Source: Rhypophila decipiens
Taxonomy: Eukaryota; Ascomycota; Sordariomycetes; Sordariales; Naviculisporaceae
Assembly (NCBI GenBank): GCA_033297075.1
Contig: MU858138.1
Span: 1 to 64,000 of the forward strand
Direction of reading: 5' to 3'
Length of the DNA: 64,000 bases
In this document: one piece after another, positions 45,911 to 56,395 of the stretch
How positions within the stretch are numbered: position 1 is the stretch's first letter
Layout: every line of letters starts with the position of its first letter
The notes under the pieces: generated by a model
Databases searched by the model: none
Seen by the model: only the letters and a program-made list of their open reading frames with translations
Told to the model about the DNA's origin: nothing
Position numbers and translations under genes: made by a program

Positions 45911-47242
45911 GACGGGTGGTTTCTTTCTGCACTGGCAGTTCTGTACCAACTCGGCGACTGGGGGCTAGGTGTACTATGAGTTTGTATTTTGAGTATGTTC
46001 CAAAGGCACGTTGAAACCGTGTATGATAATATAGAGTTTGTTGTTTGCCGCTGCCAAGCAGTTACAAGTCGGGATGAGATAAACATACTTCCACGTTTGA
46101 ATGCTTGACACCTGTAAAGATGGCACATGTGACCGGTGAGAAAGACAACAAGACGTGTAAACTCAATGAGAGGCCAGCAATTCGCTGATCATCAAATCAA
46201 ATGCCGAGCACCAGACTGCATCAACAGGGGAACTAACTGTACCTTGCATCACAAGCCTCTTTCGAGGTGGAAATGTTGGACTAGATGCTGCGAGAGTCGA
46301 GAATTTGGATGGGACAATGCTGGGTTCGTGGGTTGAGGCTTCAGGTTGTGGATTTTTAGCGTCCTGCTGGTTCTCAGCAACCCTGCAAACCTTAAAACGA
46401 GTCACGGCTCAATCCGGACCAATCATGTAAGGGCAATTGCGGCTGTCGACTGGTGACGCTGCTGATGGCGCTGACGGTGGATCGCTGTTTGAACTCAGCG
46501 GGCAGCGCACGGGCCAATTCAACCCTCTTGGGCAGCCCCACCACACCCACCTTGGACCAATCCAATCGCCCAGACATTTTTTTTTCTGCGGGGAGCCCAA
46601 AAATTTGGCATCATCGCCCCAGAAGTTAGTTTGACTTCGACCGACAGAGAGCCTCTGCTGAGGTCCGTTTGGCTCTCTTGCTCTCCTTCCAGTCGGCCGC
46701 CTTTGACCTTGCTTGCCTGCGTTCAACGTGCTCGCATCACCGGCGTCAAACCTCCCAGCAGACATTTGCTTGCAACTGAGAACGACTATTTTCTCTGCTT
46801 CGGACAGGATTCGTCTGTAACGACAGTCAGCAGTCACAACGCTCTTCGGCGGGCCATCGAATGGTAAGAGACTGTCTGCTTGCCCAAGCACTTCCCACTC
46901 CACCATCCTTCAACGCTTGGGAGGGGAACCCCCCGATTCCCACTTCCCAGCTTCCCAACTCTCCTCACACTGGGTTCGTTTGCTAACCAAAATCCTTCTC
47001 CTTGTAACAGAGTAGAAGGGAGATCCCGGTACCACCTCGTGTAGATCAAGCTCCGAATGCCGTCCCGAGTCAACTGGCGTCTTTCTCTTGATCTCCTTAC
47101 GACTCCGTCTCTCTCCCCCCACGTTCCTTCCGCCGCCGTTGCGCTCTCGGTGCCTGCCCCGTCGACGGCTTTCCACACCGATCCGATCCCTACCTGATCT
47201 GCCCGTCGAGATCGTTGTCCGTCCACGACTTTCACTTCCAAC
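45911..47242. other. Intergenic region, no gene supported
   Basis: No coding frame with support. The right half, from about 46600, is rich in pyrimidines and probably forms the promoter and a long leader of the BTB-like gene. Confidence 0.45.
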
Positions 47243-49582
47243 ATGGCGCCTCTCAATGGGGCCGCGGGCAAGCCTGCTAAGACCGCTGCTCGCCGGACGG
47301 CGTCCAAACCCGTTGTCCCAGTTCTTCCGTTGAACTATCCTCAACGATATCCAGCTGCCGCGAAACCCGCCGTCAGTCCCTCGGTCTCTTCTCCTGCCAC
47401 CCCCGCCCATCCCAATGGCCAGCCGCCACAGGACAATAACACCTTGCGCGATACCCAGCAACAAGACGGAGCCTCTGCTGAGCTGCGGCGCGAGGGTGGT
47501 CAAGGCTCGGACAAAAATAATGATTATGTCATGTCGTCCACTGCCCCTCCGGCCATGGCGTCGTCTTCGGCTCCTGGCGCCGCCACTCGTGCCTCAGCCG
47601 AGAAAGTCACAGGTATGCACAAACCCCCATTTCATTCTTGCAATGCTGTCTTGCCTTGCCTCTCAACTGGGTGGTCATTGCAACACGGTATCACACAGAT
47701 CAGTCGTGCTCACATTATGCCAGGTACTCCCACAGCGGCGGTCCCCAACCACGCCTTGGCGTCTCCGACCCCGACCCGGCCTCCTGCCCATCTTCATGCC
47801 GCTTCCCATCACCACCGAACCTCGGACCTCTCTGTTCACAATCATTCCGGCCCCAGTTTCCCTCCGGGAATGGGTAATCGGCCAAACTTCCACCAGCCTC
47901 ATGCCAGCAATGGAAGCCTGGTCTTTGGTCAGTTCCAGGACTCCAATGGGTCTTCACCCGCCCCGCATCCTGGAGTCGGCTTTCCTGCCCCACCGCCGGG
48001 CATAATGCCGTTTCCCCAGGCTACACGACCAGTCCCGGCTGTGGATGGATATGGGCGCCCTCTGGTTGTCTCCCCGATCATCAACGGCTATGCGCCTTCC
48101 ACCGTCAGCCACACCGTCAGCCAACCTGGCCCCCCGACGCCTCACAGCTTCCATGGTTCGCAGTCATCTGTTACGCCCGATGAGGCCATCTTTCATTCGG
48201 GTCCTTCTCCGAATGGCCTTAACGGGGTTCCAACCGAACGGACCGGTCATTTGCATTTCTCCCCAGGACACGCTTCTGCAGCTGATATGCATATGAACAA
48301 CGGCCTGCATATCGCTGTCCACCCGGGATATCACAACCTGAGAGAGCCCGATGATCTTCTTGATTTTTTGCGCCGCGGAGCAGTCGCCAGCGACACGTTC
48401 AATGACTGTGTCGTCGAAGCTTACTTCAAGCACTCACCACAACACTTTGATCATCCCGAGTACCAACGCATGCAGCTCCTATTCCGAGCACCGGCTCACC
48501 GTTTCATCCTCTCTCGAAGCCCAGCGCTGGCCCATTCCATGCAGTCGATGGGAACTCCGGCTAATGGAGTTCTCCAACTTGATATAGGCAATGAATACAT
48601 CCGACCAGATGTATTCAGTTACGTATTCCGCACGCTGTATGGCTGGTCTTTTGGTGACGGTTCGATGCCCTTCCCTTCTGATCTTCCACCTCGCGACATT
48701 CGGGATGACATGCAGACAACCCTGAGCTATATTGCGACAGCTTGTTATCTACAGCTTGGAGCAGCATACTCAGTCTCTATCATGCGTGCTGCCCGGCTGC
48801 TCTGCTGGGAAACCATCGAGTCACTTGTTTCCTTTGTGGTGCCGCTCGCGGTGATCTCTGGTAAGAACAGCGATTTCAGCGCATCGGAGCTCCTGGAGGA
48901 TGTAATTGCCTTCATCGTCAACCAGTTTCCCCGAGATTTTGTCCTCGATGTGAACGCAGTCGACTCTGGCCTCACCCGCTTGCCTGCCACCGAACCTCCC
49001 CGAAATCCCAATGCACCCCCCATCGCTTACAGCACTCCGGCCGGTTCTCATAGTCGACAATCTTCTACTGCCCAGGCTCAGATGTCTCATTTCCACCGAC
49101 CCGCAAACGCTCGATTATCGCACATCAGATTTGGAGACATGACACTTGAGGATCGCAATGGGGATAGCACGCCCGCTAGCCCAGCCGATACGGTACGCTC
49201 ACATCGCTCTCCCACGTCAAATGAGGCAATCCTCTCGCGAATTCTGCTCAATCTCCCATTTGAGCTCCTGAAGCGAGTTCTCGAACACCCGCATCTGACA
49301 AATCGCGCTGTCGGTGATAACAATGCCACGCTTCATAACCTTATCAACGAAATTGTCGCGGAGCGGGAAGCTAGACGCCTGGCAACCTTGAAGCCCTCCA
49401 ACACACAGCTCGAAGGCTTCCACCAGGCCCTTGAGAATGCTGCGAGGCCACTGTTCGTCGAGCGGATACGCGACTACCTCGTGAACAACATGGGCTTCAA
49501 GGAAGAGGTGTTTGCGGGCGATGGTCCATATCTTGGACGCACGTGGACAGGTGGCGCGTCTGGATCAACCAGCTCCAACTAG
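47243..49582 (+). CDS. BTB/POZ-like domain protein, conserved fungal type
   Basis: Two exons, 47243-47612 and 47724-49582, encode 742 residues. The 111-nt intron (GTATGC to CCAG) has no stop codon and is a multiple of three, so unspliced reading adds 37 residues. I favour splicing because the intron segment interrupts a Pro/Ser-rich region with cysteine-containing, unlike sequence. The first 340 or so residues are disordered, rich in Pro, His, Ser and Asn. A folded part begins near DDLLDFLRRG and contains FRAPAHRFILSRSPALA and the later FRTLYGWSFGD, which resembles a divergent BTB/POZ fold, followed by an alpha-helical C-terminal region (LPFELLKRVLEHPHL). BTB domains dimerise or recruit cullin ligases. 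This role is inferred only from fold resemblance. Confidence 0.7.
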   Translation: MAPLNGAAGKPAKTAARRTASKPVVPVLPLNYPQRYPAAAKPAVSPSVSSPATPAHPNGQPPQDNNTLRDTQQQDGASAELRREGGQGSDKNNDYVMSSTAPPAMASSSAPGAATRASAEKVTGMHKPPFHSCNAVLPCLSTGWSLQHGITQISRAHIMPGTPTAAVPNHALASPTPTRPPAHLHAASHHHRTSDLSVHNHSGPSFPPGMGNRPNFHQPHASNGSLVFGQFQDSNGSSPAPHPGVGFPAPPPGIMPFPQATRPVPAVDGYGRPLVVSPIINGYAPSTVSHTVSQPGPPTPHSFHGSQSSVTPDEAIFHSGPSPNGLNGVPTERTGHLHFSPGHASAADMHMNNGLHIAVHPGYHNLREPDDLLDFLRRGAVASDTFNDCVVEAYFKHSPQHFDHPEYQRMQLLFRAPAHRFILSRSPALAHSMQSMGTPANGVLQLDIGNEYIRPDVFSYVFRTLYGWSFGDGSMPFPSDLPPRDIRDDMQTTLSYIATACYLQLGAAYSVSIMRAARLLCWETIESLVSFVVPLAVISGKNSDFSASELLEDVIAFIVNQFPRDFVLDVNAVDSGLTRLPATEPPRNPNAPPIAYSTPAGSHSRQSSTAQAQMSHFHRPANARLSHIRFGDMTLEDRNGDSTPASPADTVRSHRSPTSNEAILSRILLNLPFELLKRVLEHPHLTNRAVGDNNATLHNLINEIVAEREARRLATLKPSNTQLEGFHQALENAARPLFVERIRDYLVNNMGFKEEVFAGDGPYLGRTWTGGASGSTSSN

Positions 49583-51747
49583 ATTGTTGGTTTTTTCTTG
49601 GGGTCACCACATCTGGCCCAGATGTTTTGTTATGAATAAACGACTTCGCTTTCAGGAACGGGAACGGGCTTAGTTTTGGCTGGGCGGGTTTTTGCATTTG
49701 CATGACATTTTCCTCGTGATACATCCATTCCATCACACATACTCTGGCACATTTTCATATTACACATAACACCCCCTAACACCTTATCACGTAATTTTTC
49801 TTTGCCCCTTTTTATTTTCTCTTCCCTTCACTTGTTTTTGTCGTTTACCTTTCACTTCACCTGTTTGACATTAGCCATTCTGGTGGTTGCTTCTGCATTG
49901 CGTCTGGCGTTGTACGAGTTACAAAAAATAAAAACCCTCTCCCTCTGCTTCATAGCAGCATCAGCCTTGGATTGGCTTTATGCTGGCAAACGGCAGAGGA
50001 AGTATAGTCGAACTGGGACGACTGTGGGTTTGCAAAACTGGGTGGGCAGCGAAAATGGGTTTCTGGTTTGGGTTTCTTGTTTTTGATCTACTTGTTGTGC
50101 CTTTGCTCGTCTGCTCGTTGCGATCTAGGGCCTGCAGGAGAGAGATGAGTTGAGCGGATGGATAGAGGAATGCCCACGCGGGAGAAGCAGAGCACGGGAA
50201 GGGTAGAGCGGTGAACAGTTTGGCGATTTCCTCTTGATTGTATTCGGGCTTCCTCTTGGGTTGTTGGCTTCTTGAACTGGCCTGGTCTTATGGGAGCGAA
50301 TTAGCAACCGTGGAGCCGACTACCTGCCGTGGCAAAGCGAAACGAAGAATAAAAATGCTGTTCTTTTATTCCTCATGCATAGTACAGTTTGCCGTGGTAA
50401 ATATTGAGTTTGCACAGCCTAGAATGGACCTTGCTTGTTATTTTGTGGCCTTGATAAACTGTTCATAGGGTCATATTCATGTTCTACATGAGGCCTCGAT
50501 GGATTATATATAAGGCCTAGGTGAGATGTGACAGAGGCTCTGTAAATGATGAATTGTTTGTTCGAGACTTCACATCGACGTCGAGGGGAGGGCATGATTG
50601 ATACGGAGATTTGAGCCCGGTATGGTTAGATAACTCCACCCCGCTTTGGACTGAGGTTAACATGTGCCCACTGCTTGGAAACGGCGGACTGTGAAGTATT
50701 CAAAAGTGTGTGGGATAATGCCTTCTACACGACCATCGTGCCTGTATTTTGAGTGGGGAAGAGCTTACGGACTGTCACAGGAGTCAAAGGTTCTGTGCAT
50801 CGACGAGTTACCGGAGGATGTCATTGCACGACCTCTCTGGAGTACGGATACCTCCGGGTCGAGTGATTACCATACACGTGTACTAGTTAGTTCCAGTGCC
50901 AAAAGTCGAGAGGTTTAGGAGAGTCTCGGTATGGCTGTCTCGTTCGAGAATGTTATTGTCCCTTTGTCTCGAGTTTCTAGACTCTCTGTAGGTATTTCTA
51001 GTCGACGGAAGGAAAGAAGACAAAGTTCTCCTCCAGCTTCCAATCCCTGTCTTTCACAGGCATCAGGATGCTTGCATTGATGACGTGCGTTCCCCAATTA
51101 AAGCGGCGTGGGGTCCCGGGCAGGCTGGGGAAATGGCCGGGGGCTTCTTGGCCGCCCTGGGATTTGGGCACTTTCCCGGTTTGGGCGACGGGGGACGGCG
51201 CTGTTCTGTGCAGTGCAGCATGCAACAAGTCCCTCGACCCCCGCCCCCCCAAAGCCGAGGCAAAGCTAGCACGTGGGAAAGGGGAAATTGATACCCAGCA
51301 GAGTCGCAAGCTCAGTCAGCACTTGTCAGATCTGATCTGGAACCACCAACCACTCTTCCTTGTCCCTCTTTACAACTTTAATCTTTTGACATTTGTTTGC
51401 TTCTTTGTTTAACTGTGTATTGAACTTTTTCTCTTGCTAGTGGAGCAAGATTTGTTCGTTTTCCTTGATTAATCGACGCGTTAATTAATTCGGTGCACAC
51501 ACGCGAGACATAGCCGGGACATTCCACCCACGCGACTGTGCTGCTGACTTCCGGGCGGGAGCGGCTGACGGGCATATGCTTGATAACACATCCCGGTGAA
51601 CATCATTGTCGCCGTCACCAAAAGACCATTGCCATATGTCTCTTTGATTTGATCTCACACGACGACAGAAAGCGGAACAACATCACGAACATTCGCTCAC
51701 CTATTCGACCAGCGAGACCCATCACATCGAACCTATCCATCCATAGG
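49583..51747. other. Intergenic region, 2.2 kb, no gene supported
   Basis: Short frames only. A likely polyadenylation-type AATAAA occurs just after the BTB-like gene at about 49635. The right end is the promoter of the TMEM135-like gene. Confidence 0.45.
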
Positions 51748-53748
51748 ATGGCCTCGCCATCAGGCTCGGGCGCCGTGTCAGCAAGGTCGGCATCGCCTGC
51801 TAACGATCCGATCGTCCGCAACGCGCTGCGGTATACTATTTCGGCTCGGGAATATGCGCTCCTGCACAAATATGTCATCTCGAAATCGCGCGCGCTCAAG
51901 AAACGCGCCCCGACGGTGGATTCGGTGACGAAAATGATGGACGGTCCTGGCCCGAATGATAAAGCATCGCAGGGTAGTGGAAAGGGAAAGACGGGAAAGA
52001 GGAGGGTTTCTGTGGTGCCGACGGAGGGTGGTGGAAAGACTGTCCAGGGGGGAAACACGGGAGGTGCCGATACTTATAATACCAAAGCCATCAGACATTC
52101 GATCCGCGTGTTTGTGGCTACTGGTGCGCTTCTGAAGCTCTGGGATATCGTTCAAGCCCGGGTTTTGGCCAAGAAGCAAGAGTGAGTTGACATGATGCGT
52201 GGACGGGGTTTGTGATTTTGAGGCAAGGTGCTGACTGGCGCTGGTATAAACAGTCCTGCAACGGCAAAGCAACAGAAACAACCACTTCACAAGTCACCCA
52301 CGTTGCGGCTTTCTTTATCTCTCAGCACGATTTTGTTGATGTACCGGCTTCTTTTCCGGTTCTTCGCCCGCCTGCGGGCTCACCTTTTAGATCCCACCGC
52401 GGCACCGTTTCGGATTCGCAATCCTCGGACGGCGGGCACCCTCACATCACCGTATGCCCCAGCTGTCGGCGCATCGCTTGCCGGTTTGGCTCTGGGCATA
52501 TACCCAAGCCAGCATCTCCGTGTGTCGATCACACTGTTCGCCTTGTTTCGGGCGCTCGAGTTTGGCTGGAACTGCGCAGAGGAGAATGGCATGATATGGG
52601 GTTGGGAAAAGGGAGTGAATGGACGGCCGGACAAGTTACGGACGCGACCGTCGTGGTGGGGAAGCTGGATGCTGCAGCCTTTTGCATTTGGACAGTTATT
52701 GCATGCTGTCGTCTTTGACCGGGACTGCTTTCCCAAGGTATTGCTCTCCTACACACGATCCTGATGATGACGGATATGAACAAGGCTAACCATCAGCGCA
52801 TCCAGCCGTTCGGAAACATCATCTTCGACAACTCAAGTGCCTACCTCCAACCCAAGCCGGCAGATTATCCGTCAAGCCTGCAGTGGCCGGGCACATGGGA
52901 CATTGTGGATAGCCTGGCCCAGATGGCGCGCTCCAACTGGCCGTAAGTCCCGCTCTGCTCCTCTGTCGATGTCGCCCTTGCTAATACGAACCAGAGCATT
53001 CATCTCGCCGATCCTCTACCCGAACAAAGAAGATACCCTCCCTGCTGCGCTCAGCTCCATTGCTCCCTTAACATCGGGCGCGCACCCGTTGATCAATTCG
53101 CTCTCGTGCGCAACGCTACACCCCAACGACCCATCCTGCACACGAACCTACCTCACGTTCTGGCTGAAATCCTTCCCGCCCATCACGCGCCTATTCCTCA
53201 TCGTCTACTCGGCCATGCTCCTCCCCCGATTCAAATCGCTCTACCACTTCCCCGTGTCCACCCTCCACAGCCTGATTGCTAACGGCCTTCGGATGTCGGC
53301 TTTTGTGACGGGAGCTGTCTCTACCGCGTGGGCGTCGATTTGCTTCTTCCAGACTTGGTTCCCCAGGACATTCCTCCCGACGCAGAGGTTCTTCCTCGGC
53401 GGCTTCTTGGCGGGCTTCTGGGCCATGCTGGAGAAGAAGAGAGGTCGCGGCGTGTTTTTGTATACCACCAAGACAAGCATCGACAGTTTGTGGAAGGTCG
53501 GCACCAAGAGGCGGTGGTGGAAGGCTATGAAGGGCGGGGATGTCTGGGTATTTGTGGCGGCGCTGATGTTGACGGGCGTTGTGTATGAGCGGGATCGGGC
53601 GGCTATCAAGGAGGCTGCTTGGAGGAAGGGGATCAGCTGGGCTAGAGGGGAGGGATTCAAGGATTGGAGTGTTGATGAGGAGGACTTGGATGGCGAGAAG
53701 GGAGAGGGGTTTGCGGATGAGGTGGATTACCATGGCAAGAGGGACTGA
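51748..53748 (+). CDS. TMEM135-like multi-pass membrane protein (peroxisome/mitochondria type)
   Basis: Exons 51748-52181, 52254-52737, 52797-52942 and 52995-53748 encode 605 residues; introns are 72, 59 and 52 nt. The C-terminal half has the family signature: RFFLGGFLAGFWAMLEKKRGRG followed by TTKTSIDSLWKVG and a WWKAMKGGDVW segment, with several hydrophobic helices. Earlier parts contain the LRVSITLFALFRALEFGWN region. TMEM135 proteins sit in peroxisomal and mitochondrial membranes and are linked to lipid and cholesterol handling in animals; the fungal role is unclear. The start at 51748 was chosen because the frame upstream is a leader without hydrophobic or conserved sequence. The N-terminus (about 150 residues) is hydrophilic and basic. 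The C-terminus is charged and acidic, with DEEDLDGEKGEG. The gene converges with the next one. Confidence 0.8.
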
Positions 53749-53995
53749 ATGGTATTAATCGGGAGATGGTTGTTTTGATATTGTATTGATGGCTGTCGGG
53801 GGGGTTGGAAAGAGAGTATTTGATGACAATATGACTTATTTATACATTAACTTGGCTGGTTGAAAAGTTCAGATACTTACCTACTTCATAGAGAAGAGAT
53901 GACTTTTATTTTGTTTGTATCGTGATCGAGACCAATGTATATTCATCCCTATCCTGACTTTGATGCAAGACTACCTAAATAATAAACCAAACGCT

Positions 53996-56395
53996 CTAGA
54001 GATCAATCTTTCTGTTCGAGTCTTTAGATGGAATTACCAACGACCCGCTCAACCTCAGGTCCCGACTGCTCGCTCCAACCCAGAGTTTGTATTTTCCCCT
54101 CCTGAGTTTCCACTGCTGGGAAACGACATCCCACACGCTCAGGTCCCGTCTTGTCAGCTTGAACTCGACTTTCACCTCTTCGCCCGGGGACAGCGGCTTG
54201 GTCCGGTAAAATCCTCTTAGCTGTCGGATTGGCGTGTCGCTCTCCTCCTCTTCCTCTTTCTCAGACGGTATCCCCACATAGAGCTGCGCAACCTCTGCGC
54301 CTTCAACGTCTCCCGTATTTCTCACCGTGCACTTGACCACCGCCAGTGTATCCCAAAGCTGCGGATGACCCCCTTGCACAATCGCAATCTTTGAATCAGG
54401 AAACTCATCCGCATCTTTTGTATGCACCCATTTCGCCGAAAACGAATCATACCCAAAAGAGGTATAACTCAGCCCGAAGCCAAACTCAAACTGCGGCTCT
54501 AAGCCCGCTTTATCAAATGCCCGATAGTCAATGTACAGCCCCTCTGTGAAATTATCCTCGGGGAAGTGGTCTTCAACTCCACCCGAGGAATTCAACATGT
54601 GCCCGTAATCCTCCTCTTTCTTGGCCACAGTGTACGGAAGTCTGCCAGAGGGACTGACATCCCCGTAGAGAATAGAGGTCAAGGCATGACCGGACTCTTG
54701 CCCCGGTAAGCCCGCAAACAGCACAGCAGTAACATTAGGATGCTCTACCCACGGCACGACCCTGATTCCGGCAGAGTGCACCACCACAATGGTATTCTCA
54801 CACACCGACGCAATGTTAGTAACCAGCTCATCGCTGAACCTGTCCGTCAACGAGGGCCGATCAAAACTCTCGCTCGAATAGGCGTTGATAAACACCAAAC
54901 AAGCATCTGCGTTCAAGTAAGGCGTCTTGCGCGCCGGGTCGGGGTCGTAAAAGTCCCATCGGAGAATCCCCCCGTTGGACGAAACTCGTTCTTGGATTGC
55001 TTGGAACGGCGAGATGACGTAGGGTGGTGTCGAGCCGCCTGATCCGCCGCCTGTGATGAGGGTTCCGTTTAGGGTGTTCCAGTTGTGGTTCACGTCGTAG
55101 CCGCCTCCGTATCTAGCCGGATCGACCCAGGGGGAGGGGGATAGGATTGCGTCGTAGCCGTATATCGTCAGGAATTGCGGAGAGGAGGAATTGAAGGGGA
55201 GGGTGTGGTTGGTGTTTTTGACCAGGACGGTTCCTGCCGCGCCGATTTCGTGAATCAGTTTTGCGTGGTTGGACTGTACGTTTACGGGGGCGTGGATGTG
55301 GGTGGATGGGTAGATTGATAGTGGTGGGTAGGACGGGTCGTCTTGGTGGACGTAGAAGCGTGCTGCGAGGATGCGGGTTGCCATGTCGGCGAGCCGGGAG
55401 TGAGAGACGGATCCGTTGTGTACGGCGGTTATGAGCTCGGGACCCCAGAATCCGGCGTTGGGCATGGTTAGGTCCAGACCCGCGTTGGCGGAGGCTACGC
55501 CCGACATTTGGCCGTCCCAGTCGCTTACTACAAAGCCCTCGAACCCTAGCTCGGTCTTGAGGATCCCATTGAGGAGTTTGGAGTTTTGGCAGGCGTAGGA
55601 GTGGTTGGCGCGTTGGTAGCTGCACATGACGGAGCAAGCGCCTTTGTGCAGGGCTTCCATGAAGGGAAAGACGTAGAGCTCGTGGAGGGCTCGGTCGTCG
55701 ACGTTGGAGCTGATGGCGTGGCCTAGCTCGGCGTCCCATCTGCGTCGGAATTCTTGTTCGTTGAGGACAAAGTGTTTTGGTGTGGCGATGACACCGGTGT
55801 CTTGGATTCCTTTGGTGATGGCGCCGAGACCTACGCCCGCGAGATACGGATCGTTGCTGAGACCTTCCCAGTTTCTGCCTCCTTTGGCGATACGGCCCAG
55901 GGGACCGGCGACGGGACCGAGGGCCACGTTGACGCCTTTGCCGCGGAATTCGCTTCCTAGGGCCTCCCCGTACCGGTACATGAGATCGTGGTCGAAAGTG
56001 GCAGCGAGATGGATTCCGGCGGGGAAAGCCGAGACGAATTCCTGTCCCCGTACGCTGGTGGGCGAGTCGGCAAAGCACATGGCCGGTATCCCCAAGCGTG
56101 GAATCTCGCCTGTGTTTCCAGCACAAGGCCCAGGCCACCCACGGGTGAGGTTGGCCATCTCGTCGATACTCATCTGCGAGACTAGAGATGAGGCATGTTT
56201 GTAGGCTGTGGACCATCCGGTGTCTGTCGAGCCGTTGCCGATCGGTGATGGATATATGGCGGGGCTCCGGCCGTAAAACGGGAGTTCAGATACTCCGTCT
56301 TGACCTGGGAGAGAAGAAGCACCGAAACCTAGAGACGTTGCTGCAGATAAGATGGACACCGCCCCTTTCATACTGAGTACTGCTTGTTTGGCCAT
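53996..56395 (-). CDS. GH3 beta-glucosidase, secreted
   Basis: A single-exon protein of 799 residues from the ATG at 56395. The frame opens to 56527, but the extra 44 residues do not look like a signal sequence, whereas AKQAVLSMKGAVSILSAA does; the in-frame ATG at 56371 is also possible. Family marks: GWPGPCAGNTGEIPRLGIP near the N-terminus, KHFVLNEQEFRRR, and the nucleophile Asp292 in GFVVSDWDGQMSG. SSESFDRPSLTDRFSDE contains the probable acid/base Glu. GQESGHALTSILYGDVSPSGRLPYT lies in the second domain, followed by an FnIII-like C-terminal domain. It should hydrolyse terminal beta-linked glucose from cellobiose or plant glucosides outside the cell. Several Asn sequons are present. It converges with the TMEM135-like gene, with 247 bp between stops. 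Confidence 0.93.
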   Translation of the reverse strand: MAKQAVLSMKGAVSILSAATSLGFGASSLPGQDGVSELPFYGRSPAIYPSPIGNGSTDTGWSTAYKHASSLVSQMSIDEMANLTRGWPGPCAGNTGEIPRLGIPAMCFADSPTSVRGQEFVSAFPAGIHLAATFDHDLMYRYGEALGSEFRGKGVNVALGPVAGPLGRIAKGGRNWEGLSNDPYLAGVGLGAITKGIQDTGVIATPKHFVLNEQEFRRRWDAELGHAISSNVDDRALHELYVFPFMEALHKGACSVMCSYQRANHSYACQNSKLLNGILKTELGFEGFVVSDWDGQMSGVASANAGLDLTMPNAGFWGPELITAVHNGSVSHSRLADMATRILAARFYVHQDDPSYPPLSIYPSTHIHAPVNVQSNHAKLIHEIGAAGTVLVKNTNHTLPFNSSSPQFLTIYGYDAILSPSPWVDPARYGGGYDVNHNWNTLNGTLITGGGSGGSTPPYVISPFQAIQERVSSNGGILRWDFYDPDPARKTPYLNADACLVFINAYSSESFDRPSLTDRFSDELVTNIASVCENTIVVVHSAGIRVVPWVEHPNVTAVLFAGLPGQESGHALTSILYGDVSPSGRLPYTVAKKEEDYGHMLNSSGGVEDHFPEDNFTEGLYIDYRAFDKAGLEPQFEFGFGLSYTSFGYDSFSAKWVHTKDADEFPDSKIAIVQGGHPQLWDTLAVVKCTVRNTGDVEGAEVAQLYVGIPSEKEEEEESDTPIRQLRGFYRTKPLSPGEEVKVEFKLTRRDLSVWDVVSQQWKLRRGKYKLWVGASSRDLRLSGSLVIPSKDSNRKIDL